Of a DNA stretch of 64,000 bases, positions 42,189 through 49,705 are shown piece by piece (the first letter of the stretch is position 1; each line of letters begins with the position of its first letter). The DNA is from Ruminococcus sp. (GTDB taxonomy: Bacteria > Bacillota > Clostridia > Oscillospirales > Ruminococcaceae). The notes under the pieces were generated by a model that had not been told where the DNA came from, ran no database searches, and saw only the letters and a list, made by a program, of their open reading frames with translations. Both the position numbers and the translations under genes were made by a program. The stretch spans positions 1-64,000 of the forward strand of contig JAHABC010000007.1 in the NCBI GenBank assembly GCA_018376535.1, written 5' to 3'.

Positions 42189-42221
42189 ATAAAAAACCAC
42201 TCCAAATAAAAGGAGTGGTTT
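42189..42221 (-). terminator. terminator of the M18 aminopeptidase gene
   Basis: On the minus strand AAACCACTCC pairs with GGAGTGGTTT (10 bp), followed by a T run. It lies 20 bases after the gene's stop. Confidence 0.9.
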
Positions 42222-42240
42222 AAATATATATTAATATAAT

Positions 42241-43629
42241 CTATTCGTTCATAAATACATAGAATGATTTATATGCCATATACACATCAGTTTTAGCAAC
42301 GACTTCAAAAGGGGCGTGCATACATAGTACTGGAACACCTACATCTATGGTATTAACATCTAGGTTAGCGATGTACATAGCAACAGTACCACCACCACCA
42401 GCATCTACTTTACCTAGTTCACCAGTTTGGAAGATTATTCCGTTATCTCTTAGTAGATTGTGAACCTTACCCACAAACTCAGCAGAAGCATCGGAAGTAC
42501 CAGACTTTCCTCTTGAACCTGTAAACTTAGTTACTACTACACCATAGTTTAAAAATGCAAAGTTATTCTTATCAGCGACTTCTGGATATGTTGGGTCAAA
42601 ACCTGCATTTACATCAGCAGATAAACATTCAGAGTTAGATAAAACTGTTCTGCCATTTACACCAAAGCATTCTGCTAAATCGTGAATGAAGTACTTTAAA
42701 TATGATGAGCATAGTCCAGTATTACCATCAGAACCAGTTTCTTCTTTATCTGTCAATATTACTACGGAAGTTTTATTAGGAGAAGTAGTATCCATACAAG
42801 CCATCATAGATGGATAGGCACACACTCTATCATCGTGACCATAAGAACCAATCATACTTCTGTCAAATCCGATATCTCTAGCTTTAAAAGCAGGAACGGC
42901 TTCAATTTCAGCGGACATGAAATCATCTTCCACGATGCCATACTTCTCATTTAGTAACTTCATGATATTTAGTTTAACTAAATCACTTTCATCGCTGTTG
43001 CCTAGAGGTTGTGAACCTATTAATATATTCAACTTTTCACCCTCTATAGCCTTAGCTAGATTTTTTTGCATCTGTTCGGTAGCCAAATGAATTAATAAGT
43101 CTGTAACGCAGAATACTGGGTCATTTTCATCTTCACCGATATTTATTTCTACTTTAGAGCCATCACGTTTAACTATAACACCGTGTAATGATAGTGGAAT
43201 TGTAGTCCATTGATACTTTTTAATTCCTCCATAGTAGTGAGTTTTAAACATAGCTAACTCATCACTTTCGTATAAAGGATTTTGTTTTAAATCTAGGCGA
43301 GGACTATCTATATGTGATGCACATATTTTAACCCCTTTAGATATATCTTCTTTACCTATAACGGCGAATATAATAGCTTTATCACGATTATTATAATAAA
43401 CCTTATCACCAGCCTTTAAGGACATTCCTTTAACGAATGGAACGTATCCAAATTTTTTGGCAGTGGAGATAGCAAACTTTACGGCTTCACGTTCTGTCTT
43501 AGATTTATTTAAGAAACTTTTATATCCCTCACAGAAGTCATTGCATTTTTGGATATCTGCATTGCTCATTAACTTGTAAGCATTCTTTTTATCTTGAAAT
43601 AGATTTTTCTTTAACTCTTTAATATCCAT
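42241..43629 (-). CDS. apeB: M18 family aminopeptidase (aspartyl aminopeptidase)
   Basis: The product has 462 residues. The M18 metal ligands are seen in ASHIDSPRLDL (His and Asp, about residues 93-103), DKEETGSDGNTG with the catalytic Glu pair, and CMHAPFEV near the end. SYGHDDRVCAY is also typical. The enzyme cuts N-terminal acidic or other residues off peptides in the cytoplasm. Length fits. It is monocistronic with its own promoter and terminator. Confidence 0.95.
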   Translation of the reverse strand: MDIKELKKNLFQDKKNAYKLMSNADIQKCNDFCEGYKSFLNKSKTEREAVKFAISTAKKFGYVPFVKGMSLKAGDKVYYNNRDKAIIFAVIGKEDISKGVKICASHIDSPRLDLKQNPLYESDELAMFKTHYYGGIKKYQWTTIPLSLHGVIVKRDGSKVEINIGEDENDPVFCVTDLLIHLATEQMQKNLAKAIEGEKLNILIGSQPLGNSDESDLVKLNIMKLLNEKYGIVEDDFMSAEIEAVPAFKARDIGFDRSMIGSYGHDDRVCAYPSMMACMDTTSPNKTSVVILTDKEETGSDGNTGLCSSYLKYFIHDLAECFGVNGRTVLSNSECLSADVNAGFDPTYPEVADKNNFAFLNYGVVVTKFTGSRGKSGTSDASAEFVGKVHNLLRDNGIIFQTGELGKVDAGGGGTVAMYIANLDVNTIDVGVPVLCMHAPFEVVAKTDVYMAYKSFYVFMNE

Positions 43630-43661
43630 CTGATACCAAATCCTTTCTAGTTGATATTTTA

Positions 43662-43690
43662 ATTATATCATTCAAAATTTTGATTGTCAA
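43662..43690 (-). promoter_or_regulatory. M18 aminopeptidase promoter (TTGACA-17-TATAAT)
   Basis: On the minus strand TTGACA (43690-43685) and TATAAT (43667-43662) are 17 bp apart, with TGA before the -10. Confidence 0.85.
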
Positions 43691-43811
43691 GCAAATTAAT
43701 AATAAATAAAAAGCGATAAATGGAAACTATCACATTGAACTAAAGTTCACTTCATATAGTTAATAAGTGCATTTTCGACTGAGTGTGAAGTTATTCTTGA
43801 ATAATTAGTGT

Positions 43812-44036
43812 GTGAAAAAAAGTAACGATGTTAAATTATATATGAATATATTACTACTAAACAGCTTAAATGTTTTCTTGATAATTCTTATTTTAATTCA
43901 ATTGTTACAAATTGGATTCATTCATAATTTATTTACTCATTCAAAAACCTTGATTTTTAGTACATTAATACTTTACTTACACAAAAAAATCTGTTATAAT
44001 TTAATTAAACACATTACTGAAAGAGGGTTTACATAG
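43812..44036 (+). CDS. possible small membrane protein, doubtful
   Basis: A frame of 74 residues starts with GTG and contains one long hydrophobic stretch (about residues 10-50), then a basic tail. No good ribosome-binding site is visible, and composition is that of AT-rich non-coding DNA read in frame. It stops 4 bases before the next gene, which gives slight support. I do not recognise it. Confidence 0.25.
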   Translation: MKKSNDVKLYMNILLLNSLNVFLIILILIQLLQIGFIHNLFTHSKTLIFSTLILYLHKKICYNLIKHITERGFT

Positions 44037-44039
44037 TAT

Positions 44040-44828
44040 ATGAGTAATTTAATAGATAAGGTATATATTCCAAATACCTATAAGCATGGTGAATATATTC
44101 TAAAGGATATTCCATTTAATGTTACATATCAAAGTGATAATGATATTCTAATAGAAAATACAGGATATAACTTCTTAAAAAATCCATATCCACGTATTAA
44201 TATTTATGATGAACATAGGTTCTACGGAATTAATAGTGATATTCAAGATATATCTACAATTTTAAAAGTAACTTATGACGTTAATAATTCTCTTAAATGC
44301 GTAAGCGTGTTAAAAGATGGAACATTCTATCCGTATGTATACAGAAACCTATCAGATATTGAAATTCATGAAAAAATCGATGAGTGTATTGAACAGTGTT
44401 CTAATGAGATTATCCTAAAGATTAAAGAACATTTCTCTAATGATAATATTAGTAGAATATTTATCTATGCTTATTGGGAAGCTGGTAATGATAACATAAC
44501 TATCTATGTTGGTAATGAAAAAACTTTTAATATTGCTTTTAATTCTGTTAGAAAATCTTCTTATGTTGAAAACGTGGATAACTGTGAATTGTATATAAAA
44601 GATAACAATATTTATTCTATAGATGATAATGAGTTTTTACACTCTTTAACTTATTACTTTTATTATGTAAACGCTCTAAATTTGAAGTTGCATCATACCA
44701 ACACCGACATTGGCAATAATTTCTATGATAAACTTATCTATTCCATAGAACAGAATATACTAAAAAAAGTAAGTGAGTTCGCTACTTTTACTACTGACTT
44801 TAAATTTATATATGATATTATAGATTAA
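44040..44828 (+). CDS. hypothetical protein, cytoplasmic
   Basis: The product has 262 residues, without signal peptide or membrane segment, acidic and rich in Asn, Asp, Ile and Tyr. It begins SNLIDKVYIPNTYKHGEYILKD and has a central stretch IYAYWEAGNDNITIYVGNEKTF reminiscent of immunity-type or SMI1-like proteins, but no motif is firm. A GAAAGAGGG lies about 14 bases before the ATG. It is followed 25 bases later by a small membrane protein gene and then a U32-like gene, on the same strand. Function unknown. Confidence 0.6.
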   Translation: MSNLIDKVYIPNTYKHGEYILKDIPFNVTYQSDNDILIENTGYNFLKNPYPRINIYDEHRFYGINSDIQDISTILKVTYDVNNSLKCVSVLKDGTFYPYVYRNLSDIEIHEKIDECIEQCSNEIILKIKEHFSNDNISRIFIYAYWEAGNDNITIYVGNEKTFNIAFNSVRKSSYVENVDNCELYIKDNNIYSIDDNEFLHSLTYYFYYVNALNLKLHHTNTDIGNNFYDKLIYSIEQNILKKVSEFATFTTDFKFIYDIID

Positions 44829-44853
44829 TATTTCCTAAAGGAGTTGTTATATT

Positions 44854-45111
44854 ATGGGAAAACATCTAGTATGCATCGCTGGAGCATTTGCCATTATAAT
44901 TATTATATGTGCAATCACTACATCTACGAGCAGAAGTAACTATGTAAATGATAAACAGTTAGTAACTAAATCTATAGACGATGTCGAAATAGATAATAAT
45001 GATGTAACTACTAACATTTGGGATTATATTAAATCTCAAAAAGAAACTACTATCGGTGATAGCAACTCAGCTAGTACTAAACAACCTGAGTTTACTATAG
45101 TATTAAAATAA
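44854..45111 (+). CDS. small single-pass membrane protein, unknown
   Basis: The product has 85 residues: a membrane segment at about 5-25 (LVCIAGAFAIIIIICAITT), then a polar, Asn/Asp/Thr-rich tail without cysteines. AAAGGAG precedes the ATG by about 9 bases. It lies between two unrecognised genes with short gaps, so a shared transcript is likely. Confidence 0.6.
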   Translation: MGKHLVCIAGAFAIIIIICAITTSTSRSNYVNDKQLVTKSIDDVEIDNNDVTTNIWDYIKSQKETTIGDSNSASTKQPEFTIVLK

Positions 45112-45129
45112 CGAAAGGATTTGAAAATT

Positions 45130-46047
45130 ATGGATATTAAATTCCATCTACCTGACTTTGTTAGGCACTTTAAATTAAATATATTAATGTTTGAAACTAT
45201 GCGTATGCGTCCATACTACTTTAGAGATGGTATTAAAATAGGTTCGGTATATGGAGCTTTTCCTACTGCCATTTGGAACGGTGGACGTTCTATAAGTGGT
45301 CACATGGATAGAAAGTATATGCAAATTATATTAAATGAGTTCAATAAGCGTGGTATTCCTTGTAGATATACTTTTAGTAATCCCATGATTAAGGAAGAAC
45401 ATCTTAAAGATGAGTTTTGCAACTGGTGTCTTAAAGTTGCTGACAATGGCTTAAATGAAGTGATAGTCATGTCACCTATACTTGAAGATTATATTAGAAA
45501 AAACTATCCAAAATACAAGATAGTTTCCTCTACTTGCAAACAGATTGAGGACTTAACTGGTCTAAATTCTGAATTGGAAAAAGATTACTCTCTTGTAGTT
45601 TTGGACTATAATTGGAATAACCAATTTGATAAGTTGCAAAATATTCCACATAAGGATAAGTGTGAAATCTTGATAAATCCGTGTTGTGTTCCAAACTGCA
45701 AACGCAGAAAACAACACTATGAGTATATTGGAGATTTTCAAATTAAACTTGCTAAACATATGCAAGAAAATCCAAATGCACCTTTGGAAAATGAAGATTT
45801 TAAATGTCCATATATGGAACAACAATTTTATCAAACGACAAAGTTTATAACTCACATTCGCCCTGATGACTTATATAGTAAGTACGTTCCTATGGGATAC
45901 TCTAACTTTAAAATCGAAGGTAGACCACTTCCAGACTTAGCAGTATTAGAAAGTTATATCTATTATATGGTAAAGCCAGAGTATCAAAATGAGGCTAGAT
46001 TGTTCATAAGTCTATGGTTAACTGAAAATATAAGACACTTTAACTAA
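45130..46047 (+). CDS. U32-peptidase-like (UbiU/V-like) protein, probable iron-sulfur
   Basis: The product has 305 residues. It looks like a TIM barrel: VYGAFPTAIWNGGRSISG, then NEFNKRGIPCRYTFSNP, VADNGLNEVIVMSP, KIVSSTCKQIED, LVVLDYNWNN and finally INPCCVPNCKRRKQHYEY (about residues 190-207). The last, with clustered cysteines before a His-Tyr, resembles the NxxCxxxC...HY region of peptidase U32/UbiU-UbiV proteins that hold a 4Fe-4S cluster. No known function is assigned to this branch. ATG at 45130 has AAAGGA 10 bases upstream; a TTG at 45121 is too close to it. Confidence 0.6.
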   Translation: MDIKFHLPDFVRHFKLNILMFETMRMRPYYFRDGIKIGSVYGAFPTAIWNGGRSISGHMDRKYMQIILNEFNKRGIPCRYTFSNPMIKEEHLKDEFCNWCLKVADNGLNEVIVMSPILEDYIRKNYPKYKIVSSTCKQIEDLTGLNSELEKDYSLVVLDYNWNNQFDKLQNIPHKDKCEILINPCCVPNCKRRKQHYEYIGDFQIKLAKHMQENPNAPLENEDFKCPYMEQQFYQTTKFITHIRPDDLYSKYVPMGYSNFKIEGRPLPDLAVLESYIYYMVKPEYQNEARLFISLWLTENIRHFN

Positions 46048-46192
46048 TTAATAATTAATAAATAATATATAATAATTATTAATTAATAAATAAATTATTC
46101 ATGTACTTATGATGGATTTCCTATATTTTAGCAATTAATAAGCGATTATTATTTATTAACTATTATATATTAATTAATAAAGGAGAGTTTTA
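46048..46192. repeat. AT-only intergenic repeats before asparaginase
   Basis: TTAATTAATAAATAAT-type units fill 46048-46095 and 46141-46187, with a less regular stretch between. They resemble the runs at 4393-4432 and 51117-51147. The first contains self-complementary pieces. No promoter hexamer pair is convincing. Confidence 0.45.
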
Positions 46193-47188
46193 ATGAAGAT
46201 ATTAGTAATCATGACAGGTGGAACTATCGGAAGTAGATTAAAAGATAACATAATAGATGTTAAGAGTAACTCTTATGATATCTTAGAAAAGTATAATAGA
46301 ATGTATCCAAATAGTATAACCTTTGAAACCATTCAACCCTTGAATATTCTAAGCGAAAACTTTACTTTAGATACTCTTGAAATATTAGGAAACACTCTAT
46401 TAAATATAGATACTTCTAAATATGATGGTATTATAGTAACTCATGGTAGTGATACACTATGTTATACGTCATCTTTTTTAGGTATGATAACCCGTCATTT
46501 TAGTATACCTATAGTTATGGTTGCTAGTAACTTTGAATTGGATAATCCTAAGGCTAACGGATTGTATAACTTTCATGGAGCAGTAACTCTAATAGCATCT
46601 AAAAAGGTTAGAGGTTGCTTTGTAACTTGGAAAGATAGCTTTACAGATGCTTTAAACGTTCATTTAGGTACTAGACTTGAAGAGTGTGACAGTCTAACAG
46701 ATAACTTTCAATCTTATGGAGGAGTTCCATTTGCAGAAATAGTAGATAATAGAATAGTATTTAATGGTAATAAGATTAATCCTAGCCTAGAAGAAATAAA
46801 TTTACAAAGATTGCCAATCTGTAATAGCATAAGTTTAAAAAATAAATCTCTATTGATTAAAACCTATACAGGTTTGAATTTTAATAGTTTCAATCTTAAA
46901 GATGTGCAATCGATAGTTATATACTTATACCATTCTGGAACGGGTTGTACTCTAAGTGGAGAAAATTCTGTATTAGATTTTATAAATCAAAATCCAAATA
47001 AGCAGATATATGTAGCATCTTTAAAAAGGTCTGTTGAACGTTATTCCACATCTAATGATATATTAAATAGCAATGTGAACCTAATGTATAACATATCTAT
47101 TGAGAGTGCCTATATAAAATCGCTGATACTCTCCAATACTGAAGTATGCAATATGGAAAATCTATTTTTTGAAAATGTTGATTCCTAA
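46193..47188 (+). CDS. L-asparaginase, type I-like
   Basis: The enzyme hydrolyses asparagine to aspartate and ammonia. The product has 331 residues. VIMTGGTIGS near residue 7 holds the first catalytic Thr, and IIVTHGSDTLCYTSSFL (about residues 83-99) the Thr-Asp-Lys-type triad region (THGSDT). No signal peptide, so the cytoplasmic type I enzyme is more likely. AAGGAGAG precedes the ATG. It is transcribed alone. Confidence 0.9.
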   Translation: MKILVIMTGGTIGSRLKDNIIDVKSNSYDILEKYNRMYPNSITFETIQPLNILSENFTLDTLEILGNTLLNIDTSKYDGIIVTHGSDTLCYTSSFLGMITRHFSIPIVMVASNFELDNPKANGLYNFHGAVTLIASKKVRGCFVTWKDSFTDALNVHLGTRLEECDSLTDNFQSYGGVPFAEIVDNRIVFNGNKINPSLEEINLQRLPICNSISLKNKSLLIKTYTGLNFNSFNLKDVQSIVIYLYHSGTGCTLSGENSVLDFINQNPNKQIYVASLKRSVERYSTSNDILNSNVNLMYNISIESAYIKSLILSNTEVCNMENLFFENVDS

Positions 47189-47226
47189 TAGTATTTTAAA
47201 AAATGAATTTTATGGTATGATGAAAA

Positions 47227-47508
47227 ATGAGAAAAATAAAAATAGAAAAAGGTAAGATATGTCCTAAATGCCAAAAACAAGAAAATCAAATAAAAATAGG
47301 ATATAATCGTTCAGGTACACAACGCTGTAAGTGTAAGGAGTGTGGCACAAGATATACACTTGAACCTAAAAAACATGAATATCCTAATCATATTAAAGAA
47401 CTTGCAATAAAAATGTATTACTCTGGAGTAAGCGGACGTGCAGTAGGAAAAGCTTTAGGTATGAATAAAGCTAATGTATACAATTGGATTAAAAAAACTA
47501 ATAAATAA
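47227..47508 (+). CDS. IS1-family InsA-like protein
   Basis: The product has 93 residues: a zinc ribbon (ICPKCQKQ...RCKCKECGTRY, two CxxC pairs at about residues 12-41) and a helix-turn-helix (AIKMYYSGVSGRAVGKALGMNKANVYNWIKK). This is the InsA part of IS1-type transposases; the InsB DDE part that should follow, sometimes by frameshift, is absent: after the stop comes the end of the miniature IS481 element. It is therefore an orphan or truncated remnant. Confidence 0.75.
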   Translation: MRKIKIEKGKICPKCQKQENQIKIGYNRSGTQRCKCKECGTRYTLEPKKHEYPNHIKELAIKMYYSGVSGRAVGKALGMNKANVYNWIKKTNK

Positions 47509-47549
47509 TCTTATGATAAACTATCTTCTTAAATTATTGATTTTTTTAA

Positions 47550-48065
47550 TGTAGGATTCACAATGATGTGAAACACAATTTATGGTAATTAAGTAAATAT
47601 TGTTTAGGGAAAAGCCAACCAAGAGGACGCATAGGAAAATTATTATATTTTCTAAGATACACCTTCAATTGATTTTTAAAATCATCAGGGGTAAAAAGTT
47701 TTATTCTTATGTATTTTATTCCCAATTCTTTAAGTTTTTTTCAAACATACTAAGTTTGTCCTTTTTGTTAGAAACTAATTTTTTTGTAAATTCACAACCA
47801 TTATCAGTTTGAACACATTCAACTTTAAAAGGAAAAAATTTTAACATATGTTCTAAAAACACCGTAGATGTGTAGGTATTATGTTCTTCAAAAACTTCGA
47901 TTTGACGAAACATTCTTTTTTGTGTTATACTATCCATAGTGAATTAAGTCCTTTTTTTATGTTTATTGTATGTTTTTATTTTAACATAAAAGTTCTTAGT
48001 TCACTACTTTTTTTATTGATTTTCAATTGGTAAATATTGTGTCTTATTTCATTGTGGAACATACA
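47550..48065 (-). mobile_element. miniature IS481-like derivative, copy C (516 bp)
   Basis: Same ends and deletions as copy B, in the opposite orientation: TGTAGGATTCACAATG at 47550 and the complement TGTATGTTCCACAATG ending at 48065. Both flanks read TTTTTTTAA (47541-47549 and 48066-48074), a 9-bp direct repeat consistent with target duplication on transposition. Lies just after an IS1 InsA remnant and 14 bp upstream of the mrp promoter. Confidence 0.88.
47558..47937 (-). pseudogene. doubly deleted IS481-like transposase, frameshifted (copy C)
   Basis: It has the same two joins as copy B (MDSITQKRMFRQ to IEVFEEHNTYTS, and LFTP to DDFKNQ), and the same 380-bp length from start codon to ancestral stop. 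Its frame is broken by a different single-base loss, near 47733, giving KNLKNWE and a stop. Copy B lost a base about 15 bases further on. The ancestor of both thus had one open frame of 126 codons. Confidence 0.8.
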
Positions 48066-48078
48066 TTTTTTTAATTAG

Positions 48079-48107
48079 TTGACACTTAACCTTATTTGTG
48101 ATATAAT
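48079..48107 (+). promoter_or_regulatory. mrp promoter (TTGACA-17-TATAAT)
   Basis: Perfect TTGACA (48079-48084) and TATAAT (48102-48107), 17 bp apart, with TGTGA before the -10. It begins only 14 bp outside the end of miniature IS copy C, so the insertion left it intact. Confidence 0.9.
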
Positions 48108-48148
48108 TATCTTTAATAATATTTTAGAAAAGAGTGTGATTTTTAATC

Positions 48149-48973
48149 ATGGCAGAAGAATGTACTCATGACTGTAGTTCATGCAGTTCTAACTGTAGCG
48201 AAAAGAAGCAATCTTTAATAGAAAACCTTAATAGATATAGCAAGGTAAATAAAAAGGTAATAGGCATTGTAAGTGGTAAAGGTGGCGTTGGTAAGACTTT
48301 TGTTACTACATCTATTGCGTGTGCGTTGAACGAACAAGGCTACACTGTAGGTATTTTAGATGCAGATATAACTGGTCCATCTGTTCCAAAGATGTTTGGT
48401 ATTCACGATAAAGCTCTAGGTAATGGCGATGGCATTATGCCTCAAGTTACTAAGAATGGTATAGAAGTTATGTCGTCTAACCTAATTTTAGATACCGAGG
48501 AAACTCCAGTATTATGGCGTGGCCCTATTATGTCGGGAATAGTAAAACAGTTCTGGACAGATGTAGTATGGGGTGAACTTGACTATCTATTGATAGATAT
48601 GCCCCCAGGAACTGGCGATATCCCTTTAACTGTATTCCAAAGTATTCCAGTAGATGAGATTATTATAGTCACTTCCCCTCAAGATTTAGTTAGCATGATT
48701 GTCGGCAAGGCTTGTAACATGGCTAAAGCTATGAACTTAAAAGTTCTTGGATTGATTGAAAACTATAGTTATCTAGTATGTCCAGATTGCAACAAGAAGA
48801 TTAACGTATTCGGTGAAAGTAAAATCGATGAGGTTGCTATGAAACATCGATGCAAAGTCTTAGGACAAATACCTATCATGCCTACTCTAAATGAGTTGGT
48901 TAATTCGGAAAAGTTTGAGAGTGTTCCACATGACTATATGTATCCAATAGTAAAGATTATTGAAAATAGTTAA
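48149..48973 (+). CDS. Mrp/NBP35-family ATP-binding iron-sulfur carrier (ApbC)
   Basis: The product has 274 residues. The N-terminus is a cysteine tail (CTHDCSSCSSNC, residues 5-16) that can bind a cluster. The deviant Walker A is VSGKGGVGKTF (about 42-52), switch I DADITGPSVPK, switch II LLIDMPPGTGD, and a CPDCNKKINVFG near residue 214 holds the CxxC bridging a cluster between subunits. It should carry and donate Fe-S clusters, for example to aconitase, ThiC or AddB. GAAAAGAG precedes the ATG. Confidence 0.95.
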   Translation: MAEECTHDCSSCSSNCSEKKQSLIENLNRYSKVNKKVIGIVSGKGGVGKTFVTTSIACALNEQGYTVGILDADITGPSVPKMFGIHDKALGNGDGIMPQVTKNGIEVMSSNLILDTEETPVLWRGPIMSGIVKQFWTDVVWGELDYLLIDMPPGTGDIPLTVFQSIPVDEIIIVTSPQDLVSMIVGKACNMAKAMNLKVLGLIENYSYLVCPDCNKKINVFGESKIDEVAMKHRCKVLGQIPIMPTLNELVNSEKFESVPHDYMYPIVKIIENS

Positions 48974-48978
48974 TATAT

Positions 48979-49020
48979 AAAAAAAGACGTCCATTATATA
49001 CATAATGTGACGTCTTTTTT
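48979..49020. terminator. bidirectional terminator between mrp and DUF4250 gene
   Basis: AAAAAAGACGTC pairs with GACGTCTTTTTT around an AT-rich loop; A and T runs on both sides let it work in both directions. Confidence 0.9.
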
Positions 49021-49021
49021 A

Positions 49022-49201
49022 CTATCTAAATTGATTTTGTTGAACATCATAGGAGTAGCCTATAGTATCAAGATGTTCTAAAAGTTCGCTTTTAGGATAG
49101 TCATAAGTGTTGCAAAAGTCATCTAAAGATTTACACTCATCACGGAGTTTAGTATTTACATAACTTAGTAACATAATTGGGTCTTTAGGTAGATAACTCA
49201 C
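49022..49201 (-). CDS. DUF4250 family protein
   Basis: The product has 59 residues: SYLPKDPIMLLSYVNTKLRD, then a helix and SELLEHLDTIGYSYDVQQNQF. The LPKDPxMLLSxVNxKLRD opening is the whole-family signature of DUF4250, small proteins of unknown function in clostridia. GTG at 49201 is the start, with GGAGG 8 bases upstream; a longer frame from an ATG overlaps that site. Confidence 0.85.
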   Translation of the reverse strand: MSYLPKDPIMLLSYVNTKLRDECKSLDDFCNTYDYPKSELLEHLDTIGYSYDVQQNQFR

Positions 49202-49297
49202 AATAAAAACCTCCAAAATATTTTTAAGATAGTATCATTATACTACAAAGCACACGCTTAGTCAAGATAGTTTGTAATATCTGGTTAATACTGTAAC

Positions 49298-49705
49298 CTA
49301 TCTATTTTTACTACCTACAGATAGTCTGTTTAAAGCACGTTGAAGTTTTAAATCAGCGTACTTAAATTCTTGGTCGCTTTTATGTTCTTGAAGTTTTCTA
49401 CGAGCGTCCTCCTCCGAACGTTTAGCCCATTCCAAATCTATTTCGTCAGCCCACTCACAAGCAGATGCTAATATGGTAGCCGTATTGTTATAAAACTTTA
49501 TAGTTCCCATGGATATAGCACCTAATCTAGTAGAACCATCGGGGAATTTGACTTTCATTTCCCCAGATGGCAACACCGCACAATAGTTAATGTGATGTGC
49601 TAAAAAACCTGCATCACCCTCGGTAGTTCTAACCGTAAGTTGTGATACTTCGCCATTAAAAAAAACTTTTTCAGGAGTAATAACTCTAAGATTAAAGTTA
49701 CTCAT
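49298..49705 (-). CDS. atpC: ATP synthase epsilon subunit
   Basis: The product has 135 residues: an N-terminal beta sandwich (FNLRVITPEKVFFNGEVSQLTVRTTEGDAGFLAHH, residues 3-38) and a helical hairpin at the C-terminus (WAKRSEEDARRKLQEHKSDQEFKYADLKLQRALNRL). It belongs to the central stalk and its C-terminal helices can block ATP hydrolysis. Last gene of the operon; its ATG overlaps the atpD stop. Confidence 0.95.
   Translation of the reverse strand: MSNFNLRVITPEKVFFNGEVSQLTVRTTEGDAGFLAHHINYCAVLPSGEMKVKFPDGSTRLGAISMGTIKFYNNTATILASACEWADEIDLEWAKRSEEDARRKLQEHKSDQEFKYADLKLQRALNRLSVGSKNR

Noticed and set aside
46048..46192. Replication origin
   Set aside because: The stretch is AT-only, but no DnaA boxes are seen and no origin genes are adjacent.
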